Positions 32,540 through 41,440 of a stretch of DNA of 64,000 nt are shown here, piece by piece. Every line of letters starts with the position of its first letter. Positions within the stretch are counted from its first letter, which is position 1. A program made the position numbers and the translations under genes. This stretch comes from Sodalis sp. dw_96 (GTDB lineage: Bacteria; Pseudomonadota; Gammaproteobacteria; Enterobacterales; Enterobacteriaceae), in contig NZ_JAAVUT010000002.1 of assembly GCF_018449575.1 (NCBI RefSeq), forward strand, positions 1 to 64,000. The letters run 5' to 3'. Below the pieces are notes generated by a model. That model was not told where the DNA came from. It saw nothing but the letters and a program-made list of their open reading frames with translations, and did no database searches.

Positions 32540-32954
32540 TTAGATCGCGCATTTTTGGCAACCGCCAGATTGCCGGCACCAGCAATGGAGCGCTCGACAA
32601 TCTGTATCGCGGCCATTCCCATGCTGGAGATCAACTTCCCTTCGCCGTATCGAGTAACCCTTCCACAATAGTGAATCAAAATTCAATTTTATCCATGCCC
32701 AAGCGTCCGACAAGTAACGCCCGTTCCTGGCGATTGTTTCCGCCCAACATGGAATCCAACTCGGCAAATCCGATCATGAGGCTGGTAATAATGGCGTCAT
32801 CGTTGATGCGTTTGTCCATCAGATCCATATAGTTCGGCAACAGTTCCTTGATATGGACCAAGTTGGTTGCGCTGACGACCGACAGCGCAACCAGCTCAGC
32901 CAGGGCATGTTCTATCACCGGGCCCCACTGTTGGTTGTTAGTTGCAAGCCTCAC
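32540..32954 (-). pseudogene. Replicative DnaB-type helicase remnant
   Basis: One minus-strand frame (to 32954) reads IGFAELDSMLGGNNRQE then LLVGRLGMDK, a corrupted form of the DnaB linker and Walker A (the expected GRPGMGKT has lost its Gly-Lys-Thr). After a frame change, a second frame gives MAAIQIVERSIAGAGNLAV, the DnaB stretch following the ATP site. The upstream N-terminal domain and the rest of the RecA fold are missing. It is a dead fragment of a phage or plasmid helicase. Confidence 0.6.
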
Positions 32955-32984
32955 GGGTAACCTAGGCTGTTCCTTGAAACAGCC

Positions 32985-35048
32985 CTATCGCGTTGTGGTT
33001 ATTGTCAGACAAATATTTTCGCCATGAAGCGTAATCAACCCTTCTTTTTCCAGCTTGAGCAGCCAGCGGGAAAACTTCTTATCGGCGTTGATACCCTTGG
33101 GGCGCAGTGCCTGACGAAGCTGCGTGCGGGTGCAGTCACCGAGATCGAGGAGTGCCTGCCAGACCGCGATATGATTGCCCGTCAGATGCGACACTCCTGC
33201 CAACTCCGGGTAAACCACGGTCGGGTCCTGTGCCGCCCTGGACTGGTCATGCAACACCAGGGAATCCACCGGTTCACCGTCCTCATCGACATACACCGTG
33301 ACCGGGCTCAGGTCATACGCCGCCGGTTCAGGCGGCTCTGCGTCCTTCATCTTAGTGCAGCTCAATACCAAGGAATGCCCTTCGCCTTCACGCCGGACGT
33401 TAAACTCCGCGTCCAGCGCCGCCTGGAATGCGCTGGAGCCCCGTGCGCCCCGGTCCTGGTCCTTGCCGGAGTGATGGACAATCAGCACCGAGGCCTGCGT
33501 GGCGGTGCGAATGGCGTCACAGCCCTGAATGAAAGCGCCCATGTCGCGTGCGGCGTTTTCGTCCGAGCCGCCAAAGCAACGGGCCAGGGTATCAAGGATA
33601 ATCAGCCGCACCGGCAGGGCGGTCAGCCGGTTCACGTCCGCCGCCGCCTGAATGACCTGACGCACACTTTCCGGGCTGGCGGGGAATACGGCACAGTCTA
33701 CGCGGAACAGGCTGTCCACCGGGCTATTGCCGTTGAGCGTCTGCTCCCAGGCCCGGATACGGCGCGGGACGCCGATACCGCCTTCACCGGCTACGTAAAT
33801 TACCGCGCCCTGATTCACCCGCTGCTGCGCCCAGGGCTTGCCGGTGGCAATATGGCAGGCCCAGGAGACCGCCAGGAAAGACTTAAACGAGCCGCCCGGC
33901 CCGTAGATGCTGCTGAGCGAGTTGCCAGGGATATGACCCTTAATCAGATAGTTCTGCGGGGTATCATATCCCTCCGAGCCCCGGCGCAGCGGCAGGGAGG
34001 TGGTGAGTTCAGGGGAATGACGGTCAACGGGCGTGATACCGGGTTTCATGGTGGCGCTCTCCTGGTAAAAATCAGAATGTGAAATGAAAAGCTGGCGGTA
34101 AAAATCGCGGTGGGCCTGTTCGGGGCCGTACAGGCGCAGGGCATCATCGTGGTCGGTTGCCTCACCGAGCGGCAGCACGACCACTCCGTTTACGGTGCAG
34201 GCGGCGCGTACTGCCTGCAGTTTTCCGGGGTTGTCTGGATGAGTTCGGTCGTTATCGGCGGCCAGAATAAGGCGTGCCTGCGGATAGGCCTCGCGCAGGG
34301 TACCGGCCACATTCAGCAGGTTATTGGCTGACAGGGCGGCACAGACACGCATCCCGGTCATAGCCCGGACCGCCAGCGCGGTGGCGTAACCTTCGGTAAT
34401 GGCGATGTCTTCAGTGGCTGGAGTGGTAGAGCCGGCTTGAGGGCAGACAGTGGCATCCGGCGGCAGCGCCACAAAAGCGCCTTTCAGGTGCGAGCCCGGG
34501 AGCAGATGTTTGGTCCCCGCCGGGCTGACCAACTGGACGCCGGTCAGTTGTCCGATGATATCCTGCAATGCCAAGACCAGCGAGCCAGGGGGAAAGATGT
34601 CTCTGGCCACGGTGATGGTCTGTCCCGCCGACAACACCGGTACGGCCAGGTCATAGCCCTTCGCTTTCAGGTAAGGGGACTCCCCCGTAACACAGCGGGC
34701 CAGCAAGGCATTGACCCGAGCGGCGATATTGACGGTCGGCCGGGCTTTTTCCCTGGCTGGCGGGGTTGACGTTGCGCTCTCCAGAGAGGCCACTCTTCTG
34801 GCCGCCTCTGCAAGCGAACAACGGTGGACGCGGACCACTAGGTCCAGTCCGTCGCCGGCCCCGCATCGATTGCAGTACCAGGTGCCACGCCCTTCCCGGT
34901 CATCCATACGAAAGCGGTCCTGACCACCACAGACCGGACAGGGACCGTGCCGGTGATGTGCCGGCACCGGTATCGACAGCAAGGACAGAATGGCGGGCCA
35001 GCGGTGCCGGGCCTGACGGGTGATGTCTGAAACAAAGGTGCTCGTCAC
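32985..35048 (-). CDS. Primase/RepA-like ATPase replication protein
   Basis: 687 residues in three parts. Residues 35-65: primase zinc ribbon with Cys37, Cys40, Cys59, Cys62 (CPVCGG ... CNRCGAGDG). Residues about 210-300: TOPRIM fold with TEGYATALA and AADND. Residues about 365-600: hexameric RecA/RepA-type ATPase (AAA_25), Walker A GPGGSFKS (383-390), with RLIILDTLARCFGG and VLIVHHSGKDQDRGARGS. A C-terminal winged-helix-like tail follows. It probably primes and unwinds DNA for autonomous replication of the element. Its ATG overlaps the stop of the next upstream gene. GC-rich, unlike the ATPase/subtilase pair. Confidence 0.82.
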   Translation of the reverse strand: MTSTFVSDITRQARHRWPAILSLLSIPVPAHHRHGPCPVCGGQDRFRMDDREGRGTWYCNRCGAGDGLDLVVRVHRCSLAEAARRVASLESATSTPPAREKARPTVNIAARVNALLARCVTGESPYLKAKGYDLAVPVLSAGQTITVARDIFPPGSLVLALQDIIGQLTGVQLVSPAGTKHLLPGSHLKGAFVALPPDATVCPQAGSTTPATEDIAITEGYATALAVRAMTGMRVCAALSANNLLNVAGTLREAYPQARLILAADNDRTHPDNPGKLQAVRAACTVNGVVVLPLGEATDHDDALRLYGPEQAHRDFYRQLFISHSDFYQESATMKPGITPVDRHSPELTTSLPLRRGSEGYDTPQNYLIKGHIPGNSLSSIYGPGGSFKSFLAVSWACHIATGKPWAQQRVNQGAVIYVAGEGGIGVPRRIRAWEQTLNGNSPVDSLFRVDCAVFPASPESVRQVIQAAADVNRLTALPVRLIILDTLARCFGGSDENAARDMGAFIQGCDAIRTATQASVLIVHHSGKDQDRGARGSSAFQAALDAEFNVRREGEGHSLVLSCTKMKDAEPPEPAAYDLSPVTVYVDEDGEPVDSLVLHDQSRAAQDPTVVYPELAGVSHLTGNHIAVWQALLDLGDCTRTQLRQALRPKGINADKKFSRWLLKLEKEGLITLHGENICLTITTTR

Positions 35049-35929
35049 AGGCTCACTCCCTGGGCATACACCCGGCGAATATAACGCCCGCGCCCGTCGC
35101 CATGACCGAGGTCGGTGGACGTCAAGGCACAGGCTTCCCGCAGACTGAATCCTTTCGCCCTATAATGGCGAAGCGCGTCCTGCGCCCAGGCATAACGCAG
35201 GCTGTGGGGGGAATATTCCCCGGTCAGCCCGGCGCGGGTAGTCTGTGAGCGCCAGTAGTTCATGGCGGTTTTCAGATCGGGTTTGGGGATTAATCGTCCA
35301 TGACGCGTGGCGGCAATATCCAGCGCCCGATTGACGGCGTGTGTCATCGCATCACGGTCCAGTACCAGGGTCTGGCGCGGACGTCCGCCCTTGGTACCGA
35401 AGATCACTGCCAGACGTTCATCACCACGCGCCAGCTCTGTGGCCCAGGTTTGCAGCGATTGTGAACACTGCACGGCTTCCTGCGAACGCAGTCCCATCAG
35501 CCGGGCCAGCTGTAGCGTGGCGGCCAGTCCGGCATCTTTTTGCGTAAAGTTATCGAGGGCGGCCTGATAACACGCCTGGCTGATGGCGGTACGGGTGCCG
35601 GCCCGGCTGGCTCCCCGCAGCCCCAAAGCCCAATTACTGAGCCGGTCAGTGTCGGCCAGTTTGTCCCGGCCTGCTTCGCGCAGCATCATCCGAACCGCGG
35701 CCATCTCATTGTGCAGGGAGCGCAGACTGATGCCCTGCGCCTGACGGTCAGCGATATAGGATTCGATATGTTTCGCTTTCAGGTGACTGACCGATTTCAC
35801 CTGAATGTTGAGGGCAAGCAGATGCTTAGCAAGTCTCTCCGCCATGCACAGACGGTCATGGACCGTCTTGTGGCTGCCTGCGGCCTGACGGGCCAGCTTC
35901 TGCATCTCTCGGCTTAATTGTGTCATCAT
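35045..35929 (-). CDS. Integrase-domain protein (second tyrosine recombinase)
   Basis: 294 residues, homologous in layout to the integrase-domain proteins common in enterobacterial integrative elements. A SAM-like N-terminal domain is followed by a catalytic fold with Arg148 (LMGLRSQE), Lys180 (GTKGGRP), His242-Arg245 (PHSLRYAW), His276 (LGHGDGRG) and Tyr283 or Tyr288. All catalytic positions are occupied, so it may be active. Coupled by ATGA overlap to the primase gene, which suggests a role in replication or dimer resolution rather than attachment. Confidence 0.78.
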   Translation of the reverse strand: MMTQLSREMQKLARQAAGSHKTVHDRLCMAERLAKHLLALNIQVKSVSHLKAKHIESYIADRQAQGISLRSLHNEMAAVRMMLREAGRDKLADTDRLSNWALGLRGASRAGTRTAISQACYQAALDNFTQKDAGLAATLQLARLMGLRSQEAVQCSQSLQTWATELARGDERLAVIFGTKGGRPRQTLVLDRDAMTHAVNRALDIAATRHGRLIPKPDLKTAMNYWRSQTTRAGLTGEYSPHSLRYAWAQDALRHYRAKGFSLREACALTSTDLGHGDGRGRYIRRVYAQGVSL

Positions 35930-36844
35930 GGTTTCCCCTGTCTCCGGCGCGCGTTAGTTCGCGACACGGGGTTATCCCGTGCCGTGCTGAACAATGCCTG
36001 TGCGCCGGAGTGGCAGTGGTTGAGGTGTAGCGGGGTGTCGGTGATGCACTCGGTGCAACCGCCTGCGTCAGCAGGAAATCCCCTCAGGCGGTAAAGCCTG
36101 CCTCAGGCATTGATTCAGTCCTCCTTTGGTGAATGGATGAGAAGAATTGACGCAGAAAAGCGTGCGTCAGATGACAGGGATGCTCAGTCTGGCAGCATGA
36201 TGCCAGCGCTGGCGTGGTGGTCGGGTGCGGCGTCACTTTCACCCGTAAGCACGGGAAAAGTGACGCCGCTGCCTCATGGAAACATCAGTTGAGGCAGAAA
36301 AGGCCACGGCCACGACGAATGCGCCAGGGTGGAACGGGGATTACATACGCCAGCCAGGGAAAGGGCATGGCATTGGGGATACAATCAGACAAATGACCGC
36401 AGGCAAAAGCCAGGCATCAGTGAGAGATGAATATCAGCACCGGATTGGCGCAGAGGGATAAACGAGCCACCACCGCCGAAGCGATACCCGCACTGCCGGT
36501 GACGAAGCGGGCTAGGGAGTGACCACTCAGATTATCCCTGAGCGTTGCCTTAGAGGTCATGGCAACCTGGGGTGTTGTCCTCAGACAACAGGCACAAAAT
36601 AATCCTACACCGGCAATTATCCGCTGGCAAGGCTGACGCGCTTCGCTTGTCGTCTCAAGTTTTCCCATGCAAACAAGTTGTATGGGAAAACTTGAGATTG
36701 GACTGACCTCACAGGATGTCGTTCTAGACGCTTAATATTATGAGTCTTGAAACTTATGGGAAAATTCAAAAAAGGTAGCACATCGATAACTTTTACCAGA
36801 ATATCGCCGCTGTTATCCTGTCAGCTCATATTTTTTGTTCATTT
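35930..36844. other. Upstream region of the replication operon
   Basis: About 0.9 kb without a credible gene. It holds a CACGGG/CCCGTG stem just upstream of the recombinase gene, repeated CCTCAGGC/GCCTGAGG-type motifs at 36070-36110, and a long hairpin at 36227-36269. The right part (36690-36850) becomes AT-rich. It could contain the promoter and an origin for the element. Confidence 0.5.
36227..36269. repeat. Long hairpin, 13-bp perfect outer stem
   Basis: GCGGCGTCACTTT (36227-36239) pairs perfectly with AAAGTGACGCCGC (36257-36269). Inside, CCCGT and ACGGG pair around a four-base loop. There is no T-tract after it. Its size and place upstream of a primase operon recall single-strand origins or nic-site hairpins. 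Confidence 0.7.
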
Positions 36845-36867
36845 TTTTAGGCATACATTTAGGCATA
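36845..36867 (+). promoter_or_regulatory. Candidate integrase arm-binding site near attR
   Basis: Counterpart of 26192-26214 (21 of 23 identical, same orientation), 62 bp inside attR. It again contains two GGCATA half-sites spaced by 12 bp. Confidence 0.5.
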
Positions 36868-36928
36868 TTTTCATTATAATGAGTTTAAGTTTTATATATT
36901 ATACAAGAAGTTAATATTGCAAATTTAT

Positions 36929-36957
36929 TCCTCTCATGCCGACCAATCCATCCCAAG
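36929..36957 (+). other. attR: right copy of the 29-bp direct repeat
   Basis: Exact copy of 26046-26074, containing the last 17 bases of the tRNA gene and 12 downstream bases. The next bases are the tRNA terminator, as expected if the island inserted between tRNA and terminator. Confidence 0.93.
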
Positions 36958-36959
36958 AA

Positions 36960-36987
36960 AACCAACCTGTTAAGGTTGGTTTTTTTA
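36960..36987 (+). terminator. Original tRNA-Pro terminator, displaced by the island
   Basis: ACCAACCT, loop GTTA, AGGTTGGT followed by a T run. In the uninterrupted chromosome it would lie 13 bp after the tRNA. The island now separates them by nearly 11 kb. Confidence 0.9.
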
Positions 36988-37209
36988 TGTCTGAAATTCG
37001 GGGATGGCAATTGGATTGTAAAATAATGGTAAAACTCACCCAAAATTAGACCGCCTTACATCCCCGGACAATCATCAAACGCCCCCGTCCACATATCGTT
37101 CAGCGCATATTGATCCTGTGACATGAAGCGCTATCTCTTTTAAGACCCGCGGTTATGATTAAAAAGTAGGTGTTATCACCCAGCGCTTACGTACTGTATC
37201 ATTTTGCTC

Positions 37210-37240
37210 GCCCACCGACCCAGGACCGGCGGGCTTTTTT
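37210..37240 (+). terminator. Orphan terminator
   Basis: GCCCACCG, 9-base loop, CGGCGGGC with one internal mismatch, followed by six T residues. No gene ends just upstream. Confidence 0.7.
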
Positions 37241-37388
37241 ATGCCTGAACTCTGCCGACACTCCTTTTGTAACAACTAAAAACCATTCCAGAACAATCAC
37301 ATTACAAACACTTTTACGCTACTTTGATATCATTCAACTGCTTCCTAGCCTGTGAAGCTGAGTATTTTTTCATTGCATACAACTTTTC

Positions 37389-37417
37389 GCCCGCTTGCTT
37401 AATTGCGGGCATTTTTT
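37389..37417 (+). terminator. Orphan terminator
   Basis: GCCCGC, 10-base loop, GCGGGC, then A and six T residues. Confidence 0.75.
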
Positions 37418-37512
37418 GTGCGTCAACAGTTCGTTATCATCCGCGTTAGGCCAAACGGCAGTTAAACGCAACGCATTGAGCGCTGGAGGATTTTAGTTGT
37501 TGCGCACATATA

Positions 37513-37647
37513 ATGGCCGATTCGCAAACAAACGATCAATTCAAAATGTTACTAGCAGAGGAATTGAAGCGGATGTATGCTATGAAAATTGCATTTAGAG
37601 AAGTTGGAATGAGGTTAAATGCAGCTAGTTATAGCTTTAGGGGATGA
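37513..37647 (+). CDS. Small hypothetical protein (44 residues)
   Basis: Begins MADSQTNDQFKMLLAEELK and is charged and helical. It overlaps the next frame by ATGA, which is the main reason to think it is translated. No family recognised. Upstream GGAGG (about 37484) is too far to decide the start. Confidence 0.4.
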   Translation: MADSQTNDQFKMLLAEELKRMYAMKIAFREVGMRLNAASYSFRG

Positions 37648-38100
37648 TAATGAGAAAGTCTACTTCTGAAGATATTTATAAGGACATAAAATTTATGTCC
37701 AAAAGGATAGTTAGAGTTTTAGGGGCTTTACTTATTATAGCGATAATATTAGGTGGTATTAATTATTCATATGACCAATTTAAATTATATCAAAGAGAAA
37801 AAATTATTTTATCAAAAGATTCAATCTTCGCTAAATCACATGTTCCGCTAACTTTCATCAATAACGACTTCGGAGATAATACAGAGATATATCTCTGGTT
37901 TGTTGGAGATACGCAGGACCATGCAATACTAAAGATAAATTCAGAATATTCCGTTTTTTTTGACGCATAAAAATTATGACGGCGGCCTCGATACTATTCA
38001 TATTGCAGGGGATGCTTGTCCATCGGCAGGCGTCTACTTATATAATGGAATGATAGAAAAAGTTGGATGTGAAGATAAAGAATACTATCTTAAAAAATAA
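37644..38100 (+). pseudogene. Membrane-anchored hypothetical protein, frameshifted at a T8 tract
   Basis: The first frame gives 108 residues with one membrane segment near the N-terminus (VLGALLIIAIILGGI) and stops at 37970. A run of eight T at 37954-37961 lies ten codons before that stop. Removing one T lets the frame continue in a sensible sequence (KNYDGGLDTIHIAGDACPS ... KEYYLKK) to 38100, 151 residues in total. It is a recent frameshift, a slippage-switched gene, or a homopolymer read error. Function unknown. Confidence 0.55.
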
Positions 38101-38400
38101 TCTTTCTTAAAATAATAGCGACCATCAAACAAAATTAATATCAAATATTTTGCGGCGAATATCGCATATTTTAAAATGAGAGTTGCTCTGTTCAAAATAA
38201 TTATTTAATTTTTAAAACGTCGAGAGACACTCTAGGCATTAATCATTTCCGGGCCTACCCTAGTCCGCTTTTTGCCCAATAAACTGAACATGCTTGGAAG
38301 CGTTAGACTCCCCGCGGCAAAATGTAGCCTCATTCGTGTATTATTTGGCGTGAACCGTGGGTGAGTAATATTACGACATGGATTTTCGAGAATTGTTAAT
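38101..38400. other. Intergenic, nothing recognised
   Basis: 300 bp without an open frame of note, RNA or clear hairpin. It separates convergent units. Confidence 0.4.
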
Positions 38401-39516
38401 TTATTTGATTAATAAATTTCTCGTAGTGAATTTTTTCTCTAAAAATGAATAGCAAGCGCAACCTGCTACAAACGTAAATACAATTCCTGAAGTAACTGAG
38501 AAAAGCACCAATTCTAATGGACTACTTGTAATATTTTTGTAGTATAAAACAAACCAAGAAAAAAAAGGGAGATGCCACAAATAAAGGCTATAACTTCTCA
38601 CGCCGATCCATTTTAATATTTTATTTTCAAGAATTGATGTTATTTTTGCGCTCTGTCCATTTCCGCTAACTATAGAAAGAATAATCATAGACACCGAAAC
38701 ATCAAGTAATGAGTAACCAAACGTCTGCACAAAAATACTCTTCTTAAATTGATACCCATGGTACCAGAATACCGTTAGCATAGCCAAAAAAAGAGTTATA
38801 CCTAACATAAAATTATAATTTCTAATTCTCCTAGTTATTAAGCAACTTTTTCTAATACATGATACCATGCAACCAAGCGAGAATGCATCGATTCTGCTAA
38901 AAGTAAATGAATAAATTGCATTATCCAAGGAACCGTGCAGCATTAGTAAAAACCTTGTTGCAATTGCCAATACGATCATAAAAATTGAAAATTCACGCAT
39001 TCTACCAAATAGCATGAAACCTAATGCAAACATTATATAAAAGTGTATTTCTATAGCAATCGACCATAAATGATATAATGAAAAATATTGGTCTCCAAGC
39101 CCCGCCCTATCGTAAAAGGATAAATAAATATTACTGAACAGGGTCCACAAAATCCATGAGTTGTTTAGTACTTTGTTCTCTCCTTGTAAAAAAAATGATA
39201 GGAACGAGAATGTTACTATTAGTATTGCATAAGGCCCATACAATCTTCTTACGCGTTTAAATATAAATAGTTTAAATTCATATAATGTAAACCTGTCCTG
39301 CCTTTTGAATATTTCACAAATTAGATATCCAGATATTACAAAAAATATATCTACTCCAACCCAACCAGCAGAAAAAAAACTTAGAACTAGTCTTCCTATG
39401 AATCCCAAAGATTCTAACTCAGGTTCAAGAAATGACGAAAAGTGAAACATCATAACCATAACCATTGATACTGCCCTAAGACCATCAAGACCCTTTACAT
39501 AATTCTTATATTCCAT
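38401..39516 (-). CDS. Acyltransferase-3 family membrane O-acyltransferase
   Basis: 371 residues with about ten membrane segments. Family marks: N-terminal YVKGLDGLRAVSMVMVM with MFHF (catalytic-type His), FFVISGYLI, the basic segment FKRVRRLYGPY, and LWSIAIEIHFY. Such OafA/NodX-like proteins move acetyl or other acyl groups onto surface glycans across the inner membrane. AT-rich codon use marks it as acquired. Substrate unknown; nearby glycan genes suggest O-antigen or capsule modification. Confidence 0.85.
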   Translation of the reverse strand: MEYKNYVKGLDGLRAVSMVMVMMFHFSSFLEPELESLGFIGRLVLSFFSAGWVGVDIFFVISGYLICEIFKRQDRFTLYEFKLFIFKRVRRLYGPYAILIVTFSFLSFFLQGENKVLNNSWILWTLFSNIYLSFYDRAGLGDQYFSLYHLWSIAIEIHFYIMFALGFMLFGRMREFSIFMIVLAIATRFLLMLHGSLDNAIYSFTFSRIDAFSLGCMVSCIRKSCLITRRIRNYNFMLGITLFLAMLTVFWYHGYQFKKSIFVQTFGYSLLDVSVSMIILSIVSGNGQSAKITSILENKILKWIGVRSYSLYLWHLPFFSWFVLYYKNITSSPLELVLFSVTSGIVFTFVAGCACYSFLEKKFTTRNLLIK

Positions 39517-39658
39517 AAATATTTTTCACATAGTCATCACAAGAAAAATCTGATAACCTACTATATCATAGTTGTAATTTTACCTGCCACCCATGACGGA
39601 TTTTTTAACTATGTAATGTTCTTCCGTCATATCTGCTGGGTGAAGGATCACTAGTAAC

Positions 39659-39856
39659 CTATAGCGGACATTTAGGAGAACCATCTGGAGCTGTAAATAT
39701 TCCGTTTTTTGGATTATAAGAATAACCAATCCCAACCACGACATTGTCGTTAATCCCAACAGGAGATTCGCTTGTCGGAATTTCCCATTTACTAACGCCA
39801 TCCCAAACGATAATATTAATTACCACATTATCTTCGATGATTGCAAAATTGGCCAT
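39659..39856 (-). CDS. Phage tail-fibre-associated small protein
   Basis: 65 residues, MANFAIIEDNVVINIIVWDG ... GIGYSYNPKNGIFTAPDG. Small proteins of this form occur just after glycine-rich tail-fibre genes in enterobacterial prophages. Its ATG overlaps the tail-fibre stop (TAATG). Probably a chaperone-like or fibre-attachment protein; no experimental role is known to me. Confidence 0.6.
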   Translation of the reverse strand: MANFAIIEDNVVINIIVWDGVSKWEIPTSESPVGINDNVVVGIGYSYNPKNGIFTAPDGSPKCPL

Positions 39857-40698
39857 TATGCATACTCCCGTATTACACATATTCCTGGCCGACCTGCCCC
39901 CCCAACATAACCTGTTGCGCTGCTCGATACTGATGAGGCTCCGCCGCCGCCTGAACCATACCCTGTTCCGGTGCCACCGACATTGGTGCTGGGCGTGCCA
40001 CCGACACCCATCGGAGTCCCCCTCCATCACCACTGATTGCACTGCCGGCGGAGAAAACAAGCCCATTCGTTCCCCGCTGTCCCGCATTATTGATATCACC
40101 ACCCGACGCGATGGTTTGTTGTGATCTGCTACCGCTCACACCAGGACCAGTCGTAGCAACGCCGGTACCGCCCCCCCCAGGGCCAACAACGTGGTCCCAA
40201 ACGAACTTTGCCCACCACCACCCCCGAATGTTCCCGCCGTCGCGCTACCACCAGCTCCAGCTGGCTCCAATGGTAACAGTGACACCAGAAAATCCTGTAA
40301 TAAGTGCAGCTCGCAACCATGAGTCTGCATTACCCCCAGCACCTGTTGCAGCAGTTGTACTAGTAGTTGCGGCCGCTCCGCCGCCGCCACTGCCAATTAA
40401 AAGTATTTCAATATGTGTGGTCCCTATCGTTGGGGTATATACCCCGGATGATGTGGATGTTTTCACATTCAGCAATCGACCAGATCCAAATAAACTTTGT
40501 ATAGCTGCTAAAACCTGCGCATCATTATTGGGACCAAGCACTAAACCTGCTTCTTGTACGATATTTACTAGTTCTCGTTGTAATGTATTAAAAAACGCAG
40601 CAGGCAACATTGTTGGCGGTATGCCGCCTGCAACATTACCGTCCGTGAATTCCCCTGCTGTGGTCGCGGTATTAGTGATATTACCGATTTTTTTGCAT
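39856..40698 (-). pseudogene. Glycine-rich phage tail fibre, multiply frameshifted
   Basis: The pieces read as a tail fibre: (M)QKIGNITNTATTAGEF, then IPPTMLPAAFFNTLQREL, then long Gly-Ser-Thr-rich stretches (GGGGGQSSFGTTL), ending in AGRPGICVIREYA. Such poly-glycine domains form receptor-binding tips in S16-like phages. The frame breaks at A7 (complement of 40688-40694) right after the start, at about 40260, at G8 (complement of 40171-40178) and near 40015. No single frame spans it, so no working protein is made unless these are read errors. Confidence 0.7.
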
Positions 40699-40731
40699 AG
40701 AAAAGCCCTCGCCCTTAAGGCGTATATTGAT

Positions 40732-41440
40732 TAAAAGGATTTTAAAAAATTATTCGGCGTAGCCGAATTTTACTATTGCATTAGCATAAGCGAGCTATCA
40801 AGCCAGACTAAAAGCATTGCACATTTCCGCGCCATTATAGCCTGGCCGGGCAGGTTACCCGTAAACGGTGATGCGTCTTTCAAAAACTGAGCAACCCGAT
40901 TCAGGAGTTGCCACATATATCGTCATGAATGATTACGCGTTATCGTCTCATGTAACGATAACCGGAGCCGTTATATGGGTTCAACCACCCTGCCAGAGGG
41001 GGACCGTGACAGCGGAGCTTTTAACAGGTCGGGATACTGCCTTCTGTCAACTTGCTGAAGGCAACGGTAGAGTGTGTGATGGGCAGCCCCCAACCTGTCC
41101 GGTTCCAAACAAGTGAATCGGTGAACTTCAATGACGGATGACACCTCGATGAAACATTGACTGGCGTTAGCGATCAGCCAACGACAAAAATAGCGTCTCG
41201 ATGAATTCCGACCCGGCATGATACGTAAACAGCGCGGGCGAAGTAATTCTCGGCCGGATTCAAGATATGTAATATATCAAGACTGAGCGATTATCAAAAA
41301 TTATCCGCTAGTGATGATGGTAATAGAATAATTTACATGAAAATTGTCGATCATGCACATAATATTAATATGAAATTATAAAGTAATAAAACGATAGGAC
41401 ATTATAATCCATTGCACAATAGCAGATTTAGTTTAACACC
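40732..41440. other. Gene-poor stretch
   Basis: About 0.7 kb. Two opposed frames of about 82 codons lie at 40868-41219, without a recognised family; at most one could be a relic. The rest (41240-41440) is AT-rich with no features seen. Confidence 0.4.

Larger units (their letters stand above)
26046..36957. mobile_element. tRNA-Pro-integrated genomic island (about 10.9 kb)
   Basis: Bounded by the 29-bp repeat at 26046-26074 and 36929-36957. It contains a P4-type integrase at the tRNA end, an AAA ATPase/subtilase pair, replication genes and a second recombinase-like gene, but no visible conjugation or capsid genes. Base composition changes abruptly inside, with a very AT-rich central block at about 28.5-32.4 kb. 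It is probably a satellite-like or degraded integrative element. Confidence 0.9.
36988..37512. other. Gene-free stretch with two terminators
   Basis: No credible gene. Two factor-independent terminators (37210-37240 and 37389-37417) imply that upstream genes were once here. A 22-codon minus-strand frame (37055-37123) may be a gene end. Confidence 0.5.

Noticed and set aside
33024..34082. A 352-residue plus-strand frame opposite the primase gene
   Set aside because: Long antisense frame caused by GC-rich codon bias; the minus-strand product has clear zinc-ribbon, TOPRIM and ATPase motifs.
40090..40734. A 214-residue plus-strand frame over the tail fibre
   Set aside because: Its Pro/Ala-rich product is the complement of glycine codons; the minus strand carries the recognisable fibre start and end motifs.
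40868..41219. Opposed 82-codon frames as real genes
   Set aside because: Neither has a credible ribosome-binding site or a recognised family, and each could be the shadow of the other.
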